IMG/VR virus record: IMGVR_UViG_3300045961_000112
Coordinates: 1-42,125 of that record
Direction: 5' to 3' (one strand)
DNA: 42,125 nucleotides
Source of the DNA: a virus
Shown: piece after piece, positions 17,577 through 25,228 of the stretch
Numbering within the stretch: the first letter of the stretch is position 1
How the letters are laid out: each line of letters starts with the position of its first letter
Notes under the pieces: model-generated
The model's input: only the letters and a program-made list of their open reading frames with translations
Databases searched by the model: none
Told to the model about the DNA's origin: nothing
Position numbers and translations under genes: made by a program

Positions 17577-19292
17577 TCAGGCGTCAGGCTTGGCGATGGA
17601 CTGCTGCGGCAACTTCGTGCCGTACGCCTTGGTGACCAGCATGTTCCGGATCTCTTCCTCGGCCATGGCGGCTTCCGGGAAGGTGGACGGCTGCCCCAGA
17701 CCGCTCATGACGTCGGGGACTGAGTCTCCGGTGATGTCCGTCGGCTCGGGCGGCGGGGCCGGGATCGGCTCCCCGTCGGGCCCGGTCATCATCCCGGTCA
17801 TGGCCACGATGGCGGACTGGATCTGGGTCTTGATCAGGGCCAGCGCACCATCGGCGATGGCGTCGTCCTTCAACTCGTCCCTGATCTCGATCAACTTGTC
17901 CTTCGGGAACTCCTCGCCCAACAGACGCAGCGCACCCTCGCGGGACTCCAGACCCAACTGGAACTTGGCCTGAATCTCGTTCAGGACGATCAACTTGTCC
18001 AGTGGCAGCGGTGGAGGGAACTCCGCCTCGGTGTAGTACGTGAGGGGATCGCGCGGATCGAGTACCGGGAGGTTGTCGGACTCGATGGGGGAGTGGACTC
18101 CCTCGGTCCACACCAGCATCTTCGGCTCTTTGACCGCGATGGTCCGCAGGATCAGTTCGTTGATCCGCTCCAGACCACGCCCGTACTGGGTGGTCTTCTG
18201 GGACCAGACGTTCATCAGAGGCTGGAACTGGATGGACAGCGCCACGCCGGAGGTGTTGGAGATCGGCTGGACCTGACCCAGCGCAGTCTCCGGGATGCCG
18301 ACCATCTCGTGCATGGTCCGCTTCATCAGTTCGAGGTACTCCAGCCCCTGCTTGAGGCCCTGATACCCGCCTTCGAGATTCTCGACCTTGGCGTCCTTGG
18401 GCAGGCCCGCCCAGATCTTCTTGGCCCCCCGCTCCAACTGCGACGCCTTCGCACCCGTGATGATCGTGATCGGCTCGGCGTGGTAGTTGATGATGTCCGC
18501 GACGCTGGTCGCAACCTCGTTGTACTGACGGTTCAGGCTGATGATGTCCTGACAGTCCGGCAGCCCCCACGGAGATCCAGCCACAGGCCGGTTCGCGATG
18601 TGGACGACGGGCACGATCCCGATTGGATTCGGGCGAGAGTCGATCAGTTCGTCGTTCAGGTACTCCTCGATCATGTCGTCCGTGAGGATCTCGGTGTACG
18701 TGAAGACCTGCCGCGTGCCCTCCAGCGACGTGCCCCAGAACCGGTACTTGACCTTCATCCGCAGCAAACGCGACCGGTCATGCGGATGCCACTCGGGGAA
18801 GCAGTGGGCTGCGTTCAGCGGGAGGATCCGGACCCGTCCGGGGTTGTAGACCCCAGCGGGATCGACGTACTCCTCCTCGTAGGCGACCTTGACGAAGGCA
18901 TCCCCAGACACCCCGCCCTGCTGACCCATCTCCATGAGGACGGATTCGCGGTGGTTGTCCCGCTCCCAGACCCGGTGCAGGATCTCGGGGATGATCGCGT
19001 TGGTCGCCTCCGGTACCTCGAACCGCACACCCTTGCCGAAGGTGAACCGGATCATATAGTCCGTGAAGGCCCGGTAGAAGTTCGAGGTGTGCTGGTGCTC
19101 CCCGACCTCGCGACGATGGCTCCAGTGGTGCCCAAGGTAGAGGGCCCAGTTCAGCGCGTACCGATTCAGGCGCGGACCATGGACCTCGAACTCCTCATCC
19201 GCCAGTTCCACCAACCCCAGAGGGGAGATGTTCATGACTAGGTCGGTACCAGCAGACCTGTACGTCGGGGAGAGGAAGTCGATGCCGGACAC
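17577..19292 (-). CDS. Portal protein (571 aa)
   Basis: The dodecameric DNA-entry channel and tail-joining vertex. It resembles the SPP1 gp6-like portals: an N-terminal winged part (NWALYLGHHWSHRREVGE; DYMIRFTFGKGVRFEVPE), a central GIVPVVHIANRPVAGSPWGLPD and DCQDIISLNRQYNEVATSVADIINY stretch, and the MVGIPETALGQVQPISNTSGVAL motif typical of portal clip/stem regions. The C-terminal 80 residues are Pro/Asp-rich. The start is a GTG at 19292 with a weak ribosome site. The ATG encoding MNISPLGL, 19 codons in, is an alternative. Confidence 0.93.
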   Translation of the reverse strand: MSGIDFLSPTYRSAGTDLVMNISPLGLVELADEEFEVHGPRLNRYALNWALYLGHHWSHRREVGEHQHTSNFYRAFTDYMIRFTFGKGVRFEVPEATNAIIPEILHRVWERDNHRESVLMEMGQQGGVSGDAFVKVAYEEEYVDPAGVYNPGRVRILPLNAAHCFPEWHPHDRSRLLRMKVKYRFWGTSLEGTRQVFTYTEILTDDMIEEYLNDELIDSRPNPIGIVPVVHIANRPVAGSPWGLPDCQDIISLNRQYNEVATSVADIINYHAEPITIITGAKASQLERGAKKIWAGLPKDAKVENLEGGYQGLKQGLEYLELMKRTMHEMVGIPETALGQVQPISNTSGVALSIQFQPLMNVWSQKTTQYGRGLERINELILRTIAVKEPKMLVWTEGVHSPIESDNLPVLDPRDPLTYYTEAEFPPPLPLDKLIVLNEIQAKFQLGLESREGALRLLGEEFPKDKLIEIRDELKDDAIADGALALIKTQIQSAIVAMTGMMTGPDGEPIPAPPPEPTDITGDSVPDVMSGLGQPSTFPEAAMAEEEIRNMLVTKAYGTKLPQQSIAKPDA

Positions 19293-19301
19293 GTCGTCAG
19301 A

Positions 19302-19448
19302 CTACTTCGTCTTCTCGTTCGCGTACCGTGCTCGGACCGACGCCTTCGCCTTCTCCTTGCTCGTGGAGGATCCAACCGTCTTGCCAGTGTCCTTGCGGAC
19401 GATCTTGTAGGGCTTCGATCCGCTGCCCTTCTTCACGGCGTACGGCAT
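19302..19448 (-). CDS. Small basic protein of portal region (48 aa)
   Basis: MPYAVKKGSGSKPYKIVRKD, then TGKTVGSSTSKEKAKASVRA and RYANEKTK. It belongs to a recurrent type of tiny phage protein that starts MPYxVKK, carries a TGKxxGSSxSKEKAxA motif and ends with a helix, usually encoded next to portal or terminase. Its function is unknown; possibly a DNA- or portal-associated factor. It is preceded by AGGGGTGAC and starts 1 base after the previous stop, 9 bases before the portal start. Confidence 0.85.
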   Translation of the reverse strand: MPYAVKKGSGSKPYKIVRKDTGKTVGSSTSKEKAKASVRARYANEKTK

Positions 19449-19449
19449 G

Positions 19450-19731
19450 TCACCCCTTCGACTTCTTCTTGGCGTCGTCTTCCTTCTTCGCGTCGTGGGT
19501 CAGTTGGCCCCGACGGTCATGCCGGGTGTCCTTCTTCTTCGAGTCCACGAAGATGCCGCCGCGCTTCACGTACTCGTCATGGACCCACTTGGAGGCAGGT
19601 AGGGACGGGTACGTCGGGAACTTCTGCTTCGCCTGCTGGACCAGCATCTCCCAGAGGCGCGGGTTCTGGGGAGTCGCAGTCCCAGTTCCACGCGCCTCTG
19701 TCGCCCGTCGCCCGCGAGGGTCAACGGCCAT
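19450..19731 (-). CDS. Small conserved portal-region protein (93 aa)
   Basis: A two-part protein: residues 1-62 carry a compact motif (LWEMLVQQAKQKFPTYPSLP, then SKWVHDEYVKRGGIFVDSKK), and residues 63-93 form a Lys/Asp-rich tail. The PSLPASKWVHDEYVKRGG pattern is familiar from short phage proteins beside portal genes (DUF6321-like, recalled rather than searched). A connector accessory role is possible. The gene is tightly packed between neighbours with 1-2 base gaps. Confidence 0.83.
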   Translation of the reverse strand: MAVDPRGRRATEARGTGTATPQNPRLWEMLVQQAKQKFPTYPSLPASKWVHDEYVKRGGIFVDSKKKDTRHDRRGQLTHDAKKEDDAKKKSKG

Positions 19732-19733
19732 GA

Positions 19734-20132
19734 TCAGTCGTTGACGACAGCAGGGTTCGGTCGCGCCATCCGGCCACCGGAGCGGTAGACCTCCTCGTAA
19801 CGAACCTCAGCCGCATCGGAGAAGGAGCCCGCCGCGAAGTCCTGAAGCATGCCCGGAGCCTCGACCCACGCAGCAGAGCCGACGTGAGCGCGCTCGGACA
19901 TGGTCTCCTGCGCGGACTTCACGTAGACGTTCTGGTTGTGGTTGCCCCGACCGGGAGGGGTGACGTACCCCTGCATCGCGCCGGTCTGGAAGTTCGAGGG
20001 GAGATCGGTGTCGGTACCGAGACCCTCCTCGAAGTACAGGGGGCCGGGACCACTGGGGGCTCCGGACACCTGCTTGACCTCGTAGTTGGTGCCGGGACGC
20101 TCGGGGAATCCCGGAGCCGGTGCGAGAGCCAT
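19734..20132 (-). CDS. Hypothetical protein between terminase and portal (132 aa)
   Basis: Not recognised. It has a Pro/Gly-rich N-terminus (MALAPAPGFPERPGTNYEVK), a middle with PGRGNHNQNVYVKSAQETM, and a C-terminus with AAEVRYEEVYRSGGRMARPNPAVVND. It is likely a minor virion or head assembly protein by location. The ATG at 20132 has GAAGGAGAGACC upstream. The preceding 76-base gap holds a 14-bp palindrome and a dyad site, so this may be the first gene of a separately controlled head operon. Confidence 0.82.
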   Translation of the reverse strand: MALAPAPGFPERPGTNYEVKQVSGAPSGPGPLYFEEGLGTDTDLPSNFQTGAMQGYVTPPGRGNHNQNVYVKSAQETMSERAHVGSAAWVEAPGMLQDFAAGSFSDAAEVRYEEVYRSGGRMARPNPAVVND

Positions 20133-20157
20133 GGTCTCTCCTTCATCGATGGAACTG

Positions 20158-20171
20158 CTGAACATGTTCAG
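20158..20171. promoter_or_regulatory. Perfect 14-bp palindrome CTGAACATGTTCAG
   Basis: Lies 26 bases upstream of the 132-residue gene, next to dyad site 4. Perfect symmetry with no loop argues for a dimeric protein operator rather than a terminator. I found no second copy. Confidence 0.5.
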
Positions 20172-20187
20172 TGTCGAGTCTGCCTGA

Positions 20188-20200
20188 TTCGCAGTGCGAA
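20188..20200. repeat. Dyad site 4, TTCGCAGTGCGAA, intergenic
   Basis: Exact copy in the gap directly behind the terminase stop codon and ahead of the head genes; 16 bases from the 14-bp palindrome. Confidence 0.9.
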
Positions 20201-20208
20201 AGTCACGG

Positions 20209-21786
20209 CTAACGGTCTGAGAAGAACGGATTCGTGGACACCTCGACTGTAGGCATCGACAGATCAGATGTCAGAACCGCCGCCAGAGCGAGGCTGTCCA
20301 CGAAGTCGTCGTGCGCCCACGCCTCGTCTGGGGCTGCCACGGTGAAGTTCACGCCCTTGTACTGTTTCTCCGCGTCAAGCATCTGCTGCTGGAACTTCCG
20401 CCAGATCCGGGTGCGCCGCGCGTTGGCATGGGCGGGCCATCCGATCAGGCGACGGTCCATCAGCGTCATCAGATGCTTGAACCGCTTCGACTGCTCCACC
20501 GCGCTGCTGGTGATGCTGTGGACCTCGGACCGGGGGAGGAGAAGGCGCAGGCGCTGGGCCACTGCATCCCCGACACCGTTGGCGTCCACGGCCACGGAGA
20601 GCACGTTGTAGTTGGAGAGGAAGTCCACGATCTTGGCGTACTGCTCCTCCCAGTCGTCCCCCTGCAACTCCAGCCAGTTCAGGACGCGGTGGTCGTAGTA
20701 CCCGAACTCGTCGGGACGATCCCAGTCCACCCACAGGACAGTGACCACCGTAGAGTCTGTCTTGCGGGCTGGGTCGATGCCCACCACGACAGGGGTCTTG
20801 GTCCAGTTGCGGACGAAGTTCATCGAGGTGTCACCCAGTTCGTCCATCATCGCTTGGCTGGTGAACATGCCTCGTTCGAGGATCCAGCGACAGTTGTAGG
20901 AGATCTGGAACTCGTCGGAGTCCTCGCCGATGCGAAGCATCTCCTTGCGGATGAACCGCTCGTAGTTCCGGTTGACCTTGGCGACGTCCTTCCAGTCCCA
21001 CTGGAAGTGGTTCTGCCGTGCGCCCTTCTTGGCTGTCTGACGGCGCTTGTTCAACTGGACCGACCGGTAGAAGTTGTTCTTCTTGGTGGTCGGCGTCCCG
21101 GTCTTGATCATCGTCCCGGCGTGGTACGCGAGCATGGGGGCGATGGACTTGGAGACGACGTAGTCGTCCGCCTCCTGACACTCATCGATGACGATCAGGT
21201 GGAAGGTGCGGGACTCGATCTTCGCGCGGGGGTTGGCGGTCATCATCGAGACGAACGACCCGGAGTTGGCCAGCACGATGGACTTGACCACCCCGCCCTT
21301 ACGAGAGGGCTTGTCGTCAATCTCCGGGTCGAGCAGGATCTCCTTCGCCCGGTCAGAGGTCAATCGGGAGACAGTCCGAGAGAACATGGTCTCTACCTGA
21401 CCCTCGACCGGTGCGAACATGCCGACCCACAGACCCTCCTTGAACCTCCCCAGCAGATCGGGGTAGATGCGAGCCAGCCGGGGCAGGATCACCATCAGGG
21501 ATGCCACGATGTCCGCGACGGTCTCGGTCTTGCCGCTCTGGCGAGCAGCGAGGGCTGTGACCTCCTCTCCGTCGTTGATCAGGACGCTCTCGATGATCCG
21601 GCGGGCGAACGGGGTCTGGTACGGGTGCAGGTCGTGGCCGACGAAGACCGAGTTGAACTGCATGATCTTGTCCACGAGGTTCTTGACGAAGTCCGGACTG
21701 AGTTCGTCCTCCTCCGGCTCCTCGGGGGCAAGGGTGTCGAACTCGTCCATCTCCTCCCGGAGGTCGTCGTCCAGAATCGCTGTCAT
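20209..21786 (-). CDS. Terminase large subunit (ATPase and nuclease)
   Basis: A 525-residue DNA packaging motor. The ATPase has Walker A LAARQSGKT (residues 79-87), Walker B FHLIVIDECQ (acidic D201/E202) and the coupling motif KTGTPTTKKN (about 228-237). The RNase H-like nuclease has VVGIDPARKTDST (D338), LSVAVDANGVGDA (D401) and AHDDFVDSLALAA (D493/D494/D497). The N-terminal 30 residues are acidic. Full length with all key residues present. It is followed by head genes on the same strand. No partner small terminase is recognisable, although small proteins upstream are candidates. Confidence 0.95.
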   Translation of the reverse strand: MTAILDDDLREEMDEFDTLAPEEPEEDELSPDFVKNLVDKIMQFNSVFVGHDLHPYQTPFARRIIESVLINDGEEVTALAARQSGKTETVADIVASLMVILPRLARIYPDLLGRFKEGLWVGMFAPVEGQVETMFSRTVSRLTSDRAKEILLDPEIDDKPSRKGGVVKSIVLANSGSFVSMMTANPRAKIESRTFHLIVIDECQEADDYVVSKSIAPMLAYHAGTMIKTGTPTTKKNNFYRSVQLNKRRQTAKKGARQNHFQWDWKDVAKVNRNYERFIRKEMLRIGEDSDEFQISYNCRWILERGMFTSQAMMDELGDTSMNFVRNWTKTPVVVGIDPARKTDSTVVTVLWVDWDRPDEFGYYDHRVLNWLELQGDDWEEQYAKIVDFLSNYNVLSVAVDANGVGDAVAQRLRLLLPRSEVHSITSSAVEQSKRFKHLMTLMDRRLIGWPAHANARRTRIWRKFQQQMLDAEKQYKGVNFTVAAPDEAWAHDDFVDSLALAAVLTSDLSMPTVEVSTNPFFSDR

Positions 21787-22028
21787 CGCTCTCTCCGCTT
21801 CATCTCATGAAGAAGGGCCAGAACGGCCTCCGCACCCATGATGGCTTCATCGAGCATCGGATCTCCAGCCCTGTGGTGGACCACGGCGCTGCCGATCTGG
21901 GCCATCGTCCCCTCGATCCACGCAACCTCAGTGCCGGACGGGACTTGGCGGGCACGACGGATCACGCGGTCGGAGACCTCGATCCGGTCAGAAGGTGGGC
22001 CGCTCGTTCGTCCGTTCGTCCAGAACAT
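21783..22028 (-). CDS. Hypothetical protein coupled to terminase (81 aa)
   Basis: Not recognised. A helical C-terminus (DEAIMGAEAVLALLHEMKRRER) overlaps the terminase start by 4 bases (ATGA). The ATG at 22028 has GGAGG nine bases upstream but overlaps the preceding gene by 41 bases; an internal GTG (VIRRARQ) is the alternative start. Position is where a small terminase subunit could lie, but no DNA-binding helix-turn-helix is evident. Confidence 0.75.
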   Translation of the reverse strand: MFWTNGRTSGPPSDRIEVSDRVIRRARQVPSGTEVAWIEGTMAQIGSAVVHHRAGDPMLDEAIMGAEAVLALLHEMKRRER

Positions 22029-22290
22029 GGAAGTAGTCCTCCGGGTGGTCCAAGGGACGGAAGTTCAGAAGGGGAATCCCGTCCACAATCTCATGGGGCT
22101 GCTCGCCCGTCCATCTGCCAACGGCCATCGCCTTGCGCGTGAACGGAATCCGGATGATCCGGGCCCTGCCCACGCGCCACGGGAACTCGTCCTCCTGAGT
22201 CTCGACGGACTCAGTCAGAGGAGCGGGCAGACGCCGGTAGGCAGTCCCTTCCCACCAGAGCGGAGTGAGCCAGATCGAGCGAGTCGCCAC
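21988..22290 (-). CDS. Hypothetical protein (100 aa), Trp/Arg-rich
   Basis: Not recognised. The likely start is the GTG at 22290 (VATRSIWLTPLWWEGTAYRR); the frame is open further upstream but into the preceding gene. Content is beta-like with many aromatic residues: RIIRIPFTRKAMAVGRWTG and HPEDYFHVLDERTNERPTF. No motif is visible. It is part of the tightly packed set between the KTSC-like gene and terminase. Confidence 0.7.
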   Translation of the reverse strand: MATRSIWLTPLWWEGTAYRRLPAPLTESVETQEDEFPWRVGRARIIRIPFTRKAMAVGRWTGEQPHEIVDGIPLLNFRPLDHPEDYFHVLDERTNERPTF

Positions 22291-22300
22291 GAGCGAAAGA

Positions 22301-23206
22301 CTACGTCGTCTTGGTCGCCCGATACCGTCCAGTGCTGCGACCGTAGACGCGACCGCCGGAGGTCGATGATCCGGACTTGCCGTATGCGTACTTGCCCGTA
22401 CCCGAGCCACGCTTGGATCCGACCTTCTGACCGGCCTGATACCCGCCGCGCATCACCTGTGTCGTCCGGGCGACCTTGTACAGCAACTCCTGATGCGCCT
22501 CCGGGACCGCCCCCATCGATGCAGCCCCGCGCGTCTTGCCGTCGAGGTACAGCCGGATGAACCGCCCCTTGGACCGAGCGCGCTTGAAGTTGCCCCACTC
22601 CAGTCCGGAGACGCCGTAGTAGTTGTAGAAGGTGCCATCGCGGAAGATCGTGGTCAGAACCTTCCGTGAACTGTCATAGCCTGCTGCGACCGTCCGTGGC
22701 CGCGCGGGATTGGTCGTGGACGTGGGCGACTGGGTGATGTCCGCAGGGCCCGTGCCGACGGAGGAGACCAGCGTGGTGTCCGGCGCACGCCCCATGTTGG
22801 AGTAGGTGTAGCCGATCCCGTCGTAGAAGCCCTCGTCTTCGAGGTACTTGGTGGCGTACTCCCGGAAGAACTCCGACGAGGTCATCGACGTGGTCGTGCC
22901 TGTGGGGTCCTCGAAGATCGGGATGGCCTCGTAGGGCCCCGCTCGCAGTAAACCCTCGGCTGCGGCGTCCCCGCCCGCGAGGTCGATCATCCCCATCACG
23001 TCCGTGGGGGAGGTGCCCGTACCGCTGGAATCTTGGAACTGCTCCCACTGGGGATCAGCGGCCTGCTCGTACCGGCGATAGACAGCAGCAGGATCGCCAT
23101 GGGCCATGGCAGCGCGAGACCCCGGAGCCACCCGAGCACCGCCCTTGGCGCGGGCGATGATCTCGGAGGCGTCCGGGGGTCGCGAACTTCCCGCCGACGA
23201 GGGCAT
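22301..23206 (-). CDS. KTSC-like domain protein (301 aa)
   Basis: Residues about 165-225 match the pattern of the KTSC domain (named for similarity to a lysyl-tRNA-synthetase C-terminal region): VAAGYDSSRKVLTTIFRDG, then FYNYYGVSGLEWGNFKRARS and KGRFIRLYLDG. The N-terminal part has low-complexity Ala/Gly and a possible alpha-helical block. The last 45 residues are Gly/Ser/Arg-rich (GSKRGSGTGKYAYGKSGSS), suggesting nucleic-acid contact. It may be a virion or packaging-associated protein. Its stop is 10 bases from the next start. Confidence 0.83.
   Translation of the reverse strand: MPSSAGSSRPPDASEIIARAKGGARVAPGSRAAMAHGDPAAVYRRYEQAADPQWEQFQDSSGTGTSPTDVMGMIDLAGGDAAAEGLLRAGPYEAIPIFEDPTGTTTSMTSSEFFREYATKYLEDEGFYDGIGYTYSNMGRAPDTTLVSSVGTGPADITQSPTSTTNPARPRTVAAGYDSSRKVLTTIFRDGTFYNYYGVSGLEWGNFKRARSKGRFIRLYLDGKTRGAASMGAVPEAHQELLYKVARTTQVMRGGYQAGQKVGSKRGSGTGKYAYGKSGSSTSGGRVYGRSTGRYRATKTT
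22945..22953 (+). repeat. GCAGTAAAC motif copy in the left arm
   Basis: The 9-base core of the right-arm motif occurs here inside the KTSC-like gene, antisense to it. It lacks the downstream (G/T)C(C/T)GC half and may be chance. Confidence 0.35.
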
Positions 23207-23559
23207 CAGCCAGCCAGATCAGCAACCAGCGAGAGCAGTTCGTCCTTGGTCAGGTTGAGGTCGTCCGGGTCGATCCCATGCACATGCGTCAGGTAGGTCT
23301 TGATCTCCGCCTTCGTGTCGGAGGAGGTGGGGACCGGGATGGGCATCACCAGAGCGTCCGGATCAGCCTCCTCGACGGGAGACTCCTCCTCTGGGGCCAC
23401 AGCCTCGGCGGTGCCCTCCTCGACCTCCTCGGTGACCTCGATCTCCTCGACCTCGATCTCCTCGACTGGCTCCGGAGACTCGCCCTCAAAGGGGGCTTCC
23501 TCGGGAACGCTCTCCTCTGTGGCACGCATCTTCGCGAGCCAGTAGTCGTTGATGCTCAT
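23206..23559 (-). CDS. Acidic protein with C-terminal helical domain (117 aa)
   Basis: Residues 1-65 are extremely Glu/Val-rich with direct repeats (EEIEVEEIEVTEEVEEG) and probably disordered. Residues 78-117 form a compact helical unit (AEIKTYLTHVHGIDPDDLNL, then TKDELLSLVADLAG) similar in style to SAP/HeH-type end-binding modules that bind DNA or cap phage structural proteins. Its stop overlaps the KTSC gene start by one base (TGATG). Function unknown. Confidence 0.83.
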   Translation of the reverse strand: MSINDYWLAKMRATEESVPEEAPFEGESPEPVEEIEVEEIEVTEEVEEGTAEAVAPEEESPVEEADPDALVMPIPVPTSSDTKAEIKTYLTHVHGIDPDDLNLTKDELLSLVADLAG

Positions 23560-23566
23560 TCAGGCC

Positions 23567-24100
23567 TCACTTCAGGTGTGCGATGTCGGGGTTGCGGACG
23601 GTTATCGACGCAGTTCCGGCAGGGACCCTACCTCCGCCGGGAAGGTACGCCGCGATCTCGAAAGTCTGCTCCTCGGCGTCTGTGACCCCCCACGCCATCG
23701 TGGTCGGGATCTCCACGACAACCTGCGGACCGTTGGCACGCAGCGCCGACACCCACGGGGTACCCGTCTCGGAGTAGTACGGAGCGCCATCGTCCGCCGC
23801 CTTCTCATTGCGAACCCAGATGGTGTTGGTGGCGCGGTTGTTCAGGAACGCGGGATCGTCGGCGTCGGTATAGGTGCCATTCGTCGCCTGCACCGTCACA
23901 GTCGCAGCGTTTTCCACGAACGGGATGGTGGAGGAGTCGAAGATCTCCCAGTTCACGACAGATCCGACCTCCCCCGCGCTTCCGGAGCACTTCAGGGCGA
24001 ACCGCCGGTAGTAGGAGACATCAGGCACCCAGTCCCTGTCGCCCTGAGCGGTCCAGCCGCTTGCATCGTCAATCTGCGTCGCGGTGACGGTGACTGCCAT
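23567..24100 (-). CDS. Hypothetical structural-type protein (177 aa)
   Basis: Not recognised. Beta-rich throughout with many Thr/Val strands (MAVTVTATQIDDASGWTAQ; AATVTVQATNGTYTD; GTASITVRNPDIAHLK), with Gly and Asn turns and one Cys (LKCSGSAG). Composition and size fit a head or tail decoration protein. There is no collagen or catalytic motif. Confidence 0.83.
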   Translation of the reverse strand: MAVTVTATQIDDASGWTAQGDRDWVPDVSYYRRFALKCSGSAGEVGSVVNWEIFDSSTIPFVENAATVTVQATNGTYTDADDPAFLNNRATNTIWVRNEKAADDGAPYYSETGTPWVSALRANGPQVVVEIPTTMAWGVTDAEEQTFEIAAYLPGGGRVPAGTASITVRNPDIAHLK

Positions 24101-24139
24101 GTCGTCAGACCTTCTCTCGTCGTCTCAGGTGCTCAGGGC

Positions 24140-24679
24140 TCAGTGCTGCGCGGTCCAGCCCACGTACGGGGCGTACAGGCTGGTTGCTCGTGGGCTGGAC
24201 GAGTAGACGCCGGGAGCCGGAGTCCGGTTGGCCCCCGCGTGTACCTGTGCCCACGAGGTCACGGCCTCTCCCAGCGAGGAGAGGTTCGTGGTCTCTGCGT
24301 TCACCGCAGCAGCGACCGTGGTCGGAGTTCCGTTGGCCGCGAGCGGCTGGCCCTTGGCATTCACGAAGCAGCGCTTGGCACCGAACGCCGCCTTGGTGGC
24401 GTCGTAGTTGCCGGTGTGGAAGTACTGGGTGCGGAGGTCGTTCTTGGTCAGACCCCCGCCGCCGTGGGCGACCGTGATCTTGCCCGCGCCATCGGCGACG
24501 TTGGCCGAGTAGGCCGCGACATCGGCAGTCTTCGCGACGTTGAGACCGTGGGTGTCACCCACCTTGCCGAGGGCGGTGGCGGCGAACTCACCGGCACCGT
24601 CCGGATCCTTGGACCCGACGACCGTCCGGTTGTCGTTCTTCAGCCGAGCAGCAAGCGCGGCAGCAGTGGGAGCAGCCAT
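24140..24679 (-). CDS. Hypothetical protein (179 aa)
   Basis: Not recognised. An Ala-rich helical N-terminus (MAAPTAAALAARLKNDNRTV) is followed by alternating Gly/Ala/Asn segments (GAGKITVAHGGGGLTKNDLR), and it ends YSSSPRATSLYAPYVGWTAQH. It may be a virion component. The ATG overlaps the previous stop (TGATG). One Cys (AKRCFVNAKG). Confidence 0.82.
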   Translation of the reverse strand: MAAPTAAALAARLKNDNRTVVGSKDPDGAGEFAATALGKVGDTHGLNVAKTADVAAYSANVADGAGKITVAHGGGGLTKNDLRTQYFHTGNYDATKAAFGAKRCFVNAKGQPLAANGTPTTVAAAVNAETTNLSSLGEAVTSWAQVHAGANRTPAPGVYSSSPRATSLYAPYVGWTAQH

Positions 24680-24927
24680 CAGATGTCTCCTTCGCAGACG
24701 TGGCCTTCGAGTTCAGTTTCCTTGAGGATCGCCATGCAGGACTGGCATTCGTACATCACGATCTCCTGCATCCCGTTCTGGACGGTTGACCCGGCGGGGA
24801 ACTTGTCCGGGTCGTACGGGAGATCAGCGATCTCCGCTGGCTGGTACCGAGCAAACGGGCCGCGAGCCTCATACACGCGGGTAGGCACAGCGTGTGCCTG
24901 CACCGCGTCTTTCTGGATCACTCGCAT
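24679..24927 (-). CDS. Small zinc-finger-like protein (82 aa)
   Basis: A C-terminal YECQSC(18)HVC arrangement suggests a zinc-binding ribbon (CxxC...HxC). The N-terminus (MRVIQKDAVQAHAVPTRVYEARGPFARY) is beta-like. It could be a small virion-arm accessory. It is first in a block after a 118-base gap, but no convincing promoter is seen there. Confidence 0.82.
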   Translation of the reverse strand: MRVIQKDAVQAHAVPTRVYEARGPFARYQPAEIADLPYDPDKFPAGSTVQNGMQEIVMYECQSCMAILKETELEGHVCEGDI

Positions 24928-25045
24928 AGGACAAGACTGGTGGATCTCGGGGACGTCGTCAGCATGAACGTCAGTGTGAATCCATGATCTGCACGCGAGA
25001 TAGCGGGACCGGGTTGCGCGTCCGCGCGTAGTTGTCTGTCCACCT
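24928..25045. other. Intergenic gap, no clear signal
   Basis: A 118-base gap between the 60-residue and 82-residue minus genes. I looked for minus-strand promoter boxes and hairpins and found only weak candidates. Confidence 0.4.
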
Positions 25046-25228
25046 CTAGTTGGTGGTCTCGCCAGAGACTCCCTTGCCCGGATACGGGTACGGGAGGCTG
25101 CCCTTGGTCTCCTGCTGGCTCATCGGAGGCATCGACTCGGAGATCGCCCGCGCATTCGCCTGAACGAAGGGGCGCTCAGTGGGTGAACCCTGAGCGGTCA
25201 ACACAGATTCGAGGAACTCGTCACGCAT
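25046..25228 (-). CDS. Hypothetical small protein (60 aa)
   Basis: MRDEFLESVLTAQGSPTERP followed by a Pro/Gly/Ser-rich tail (LPYPYPGKGVSGETTN). Not recognised. The ATG at 25228 overlaps the stop of the 261-residue gene by one base (TGATG), indicating coupled translation. Confidence 0.72.
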   Translation of the reverse strand: MRDEFLESVLTAQGSPTERPFVQANARAISESMPPMSQQETKGSLPYPYPGKGVSGETTN

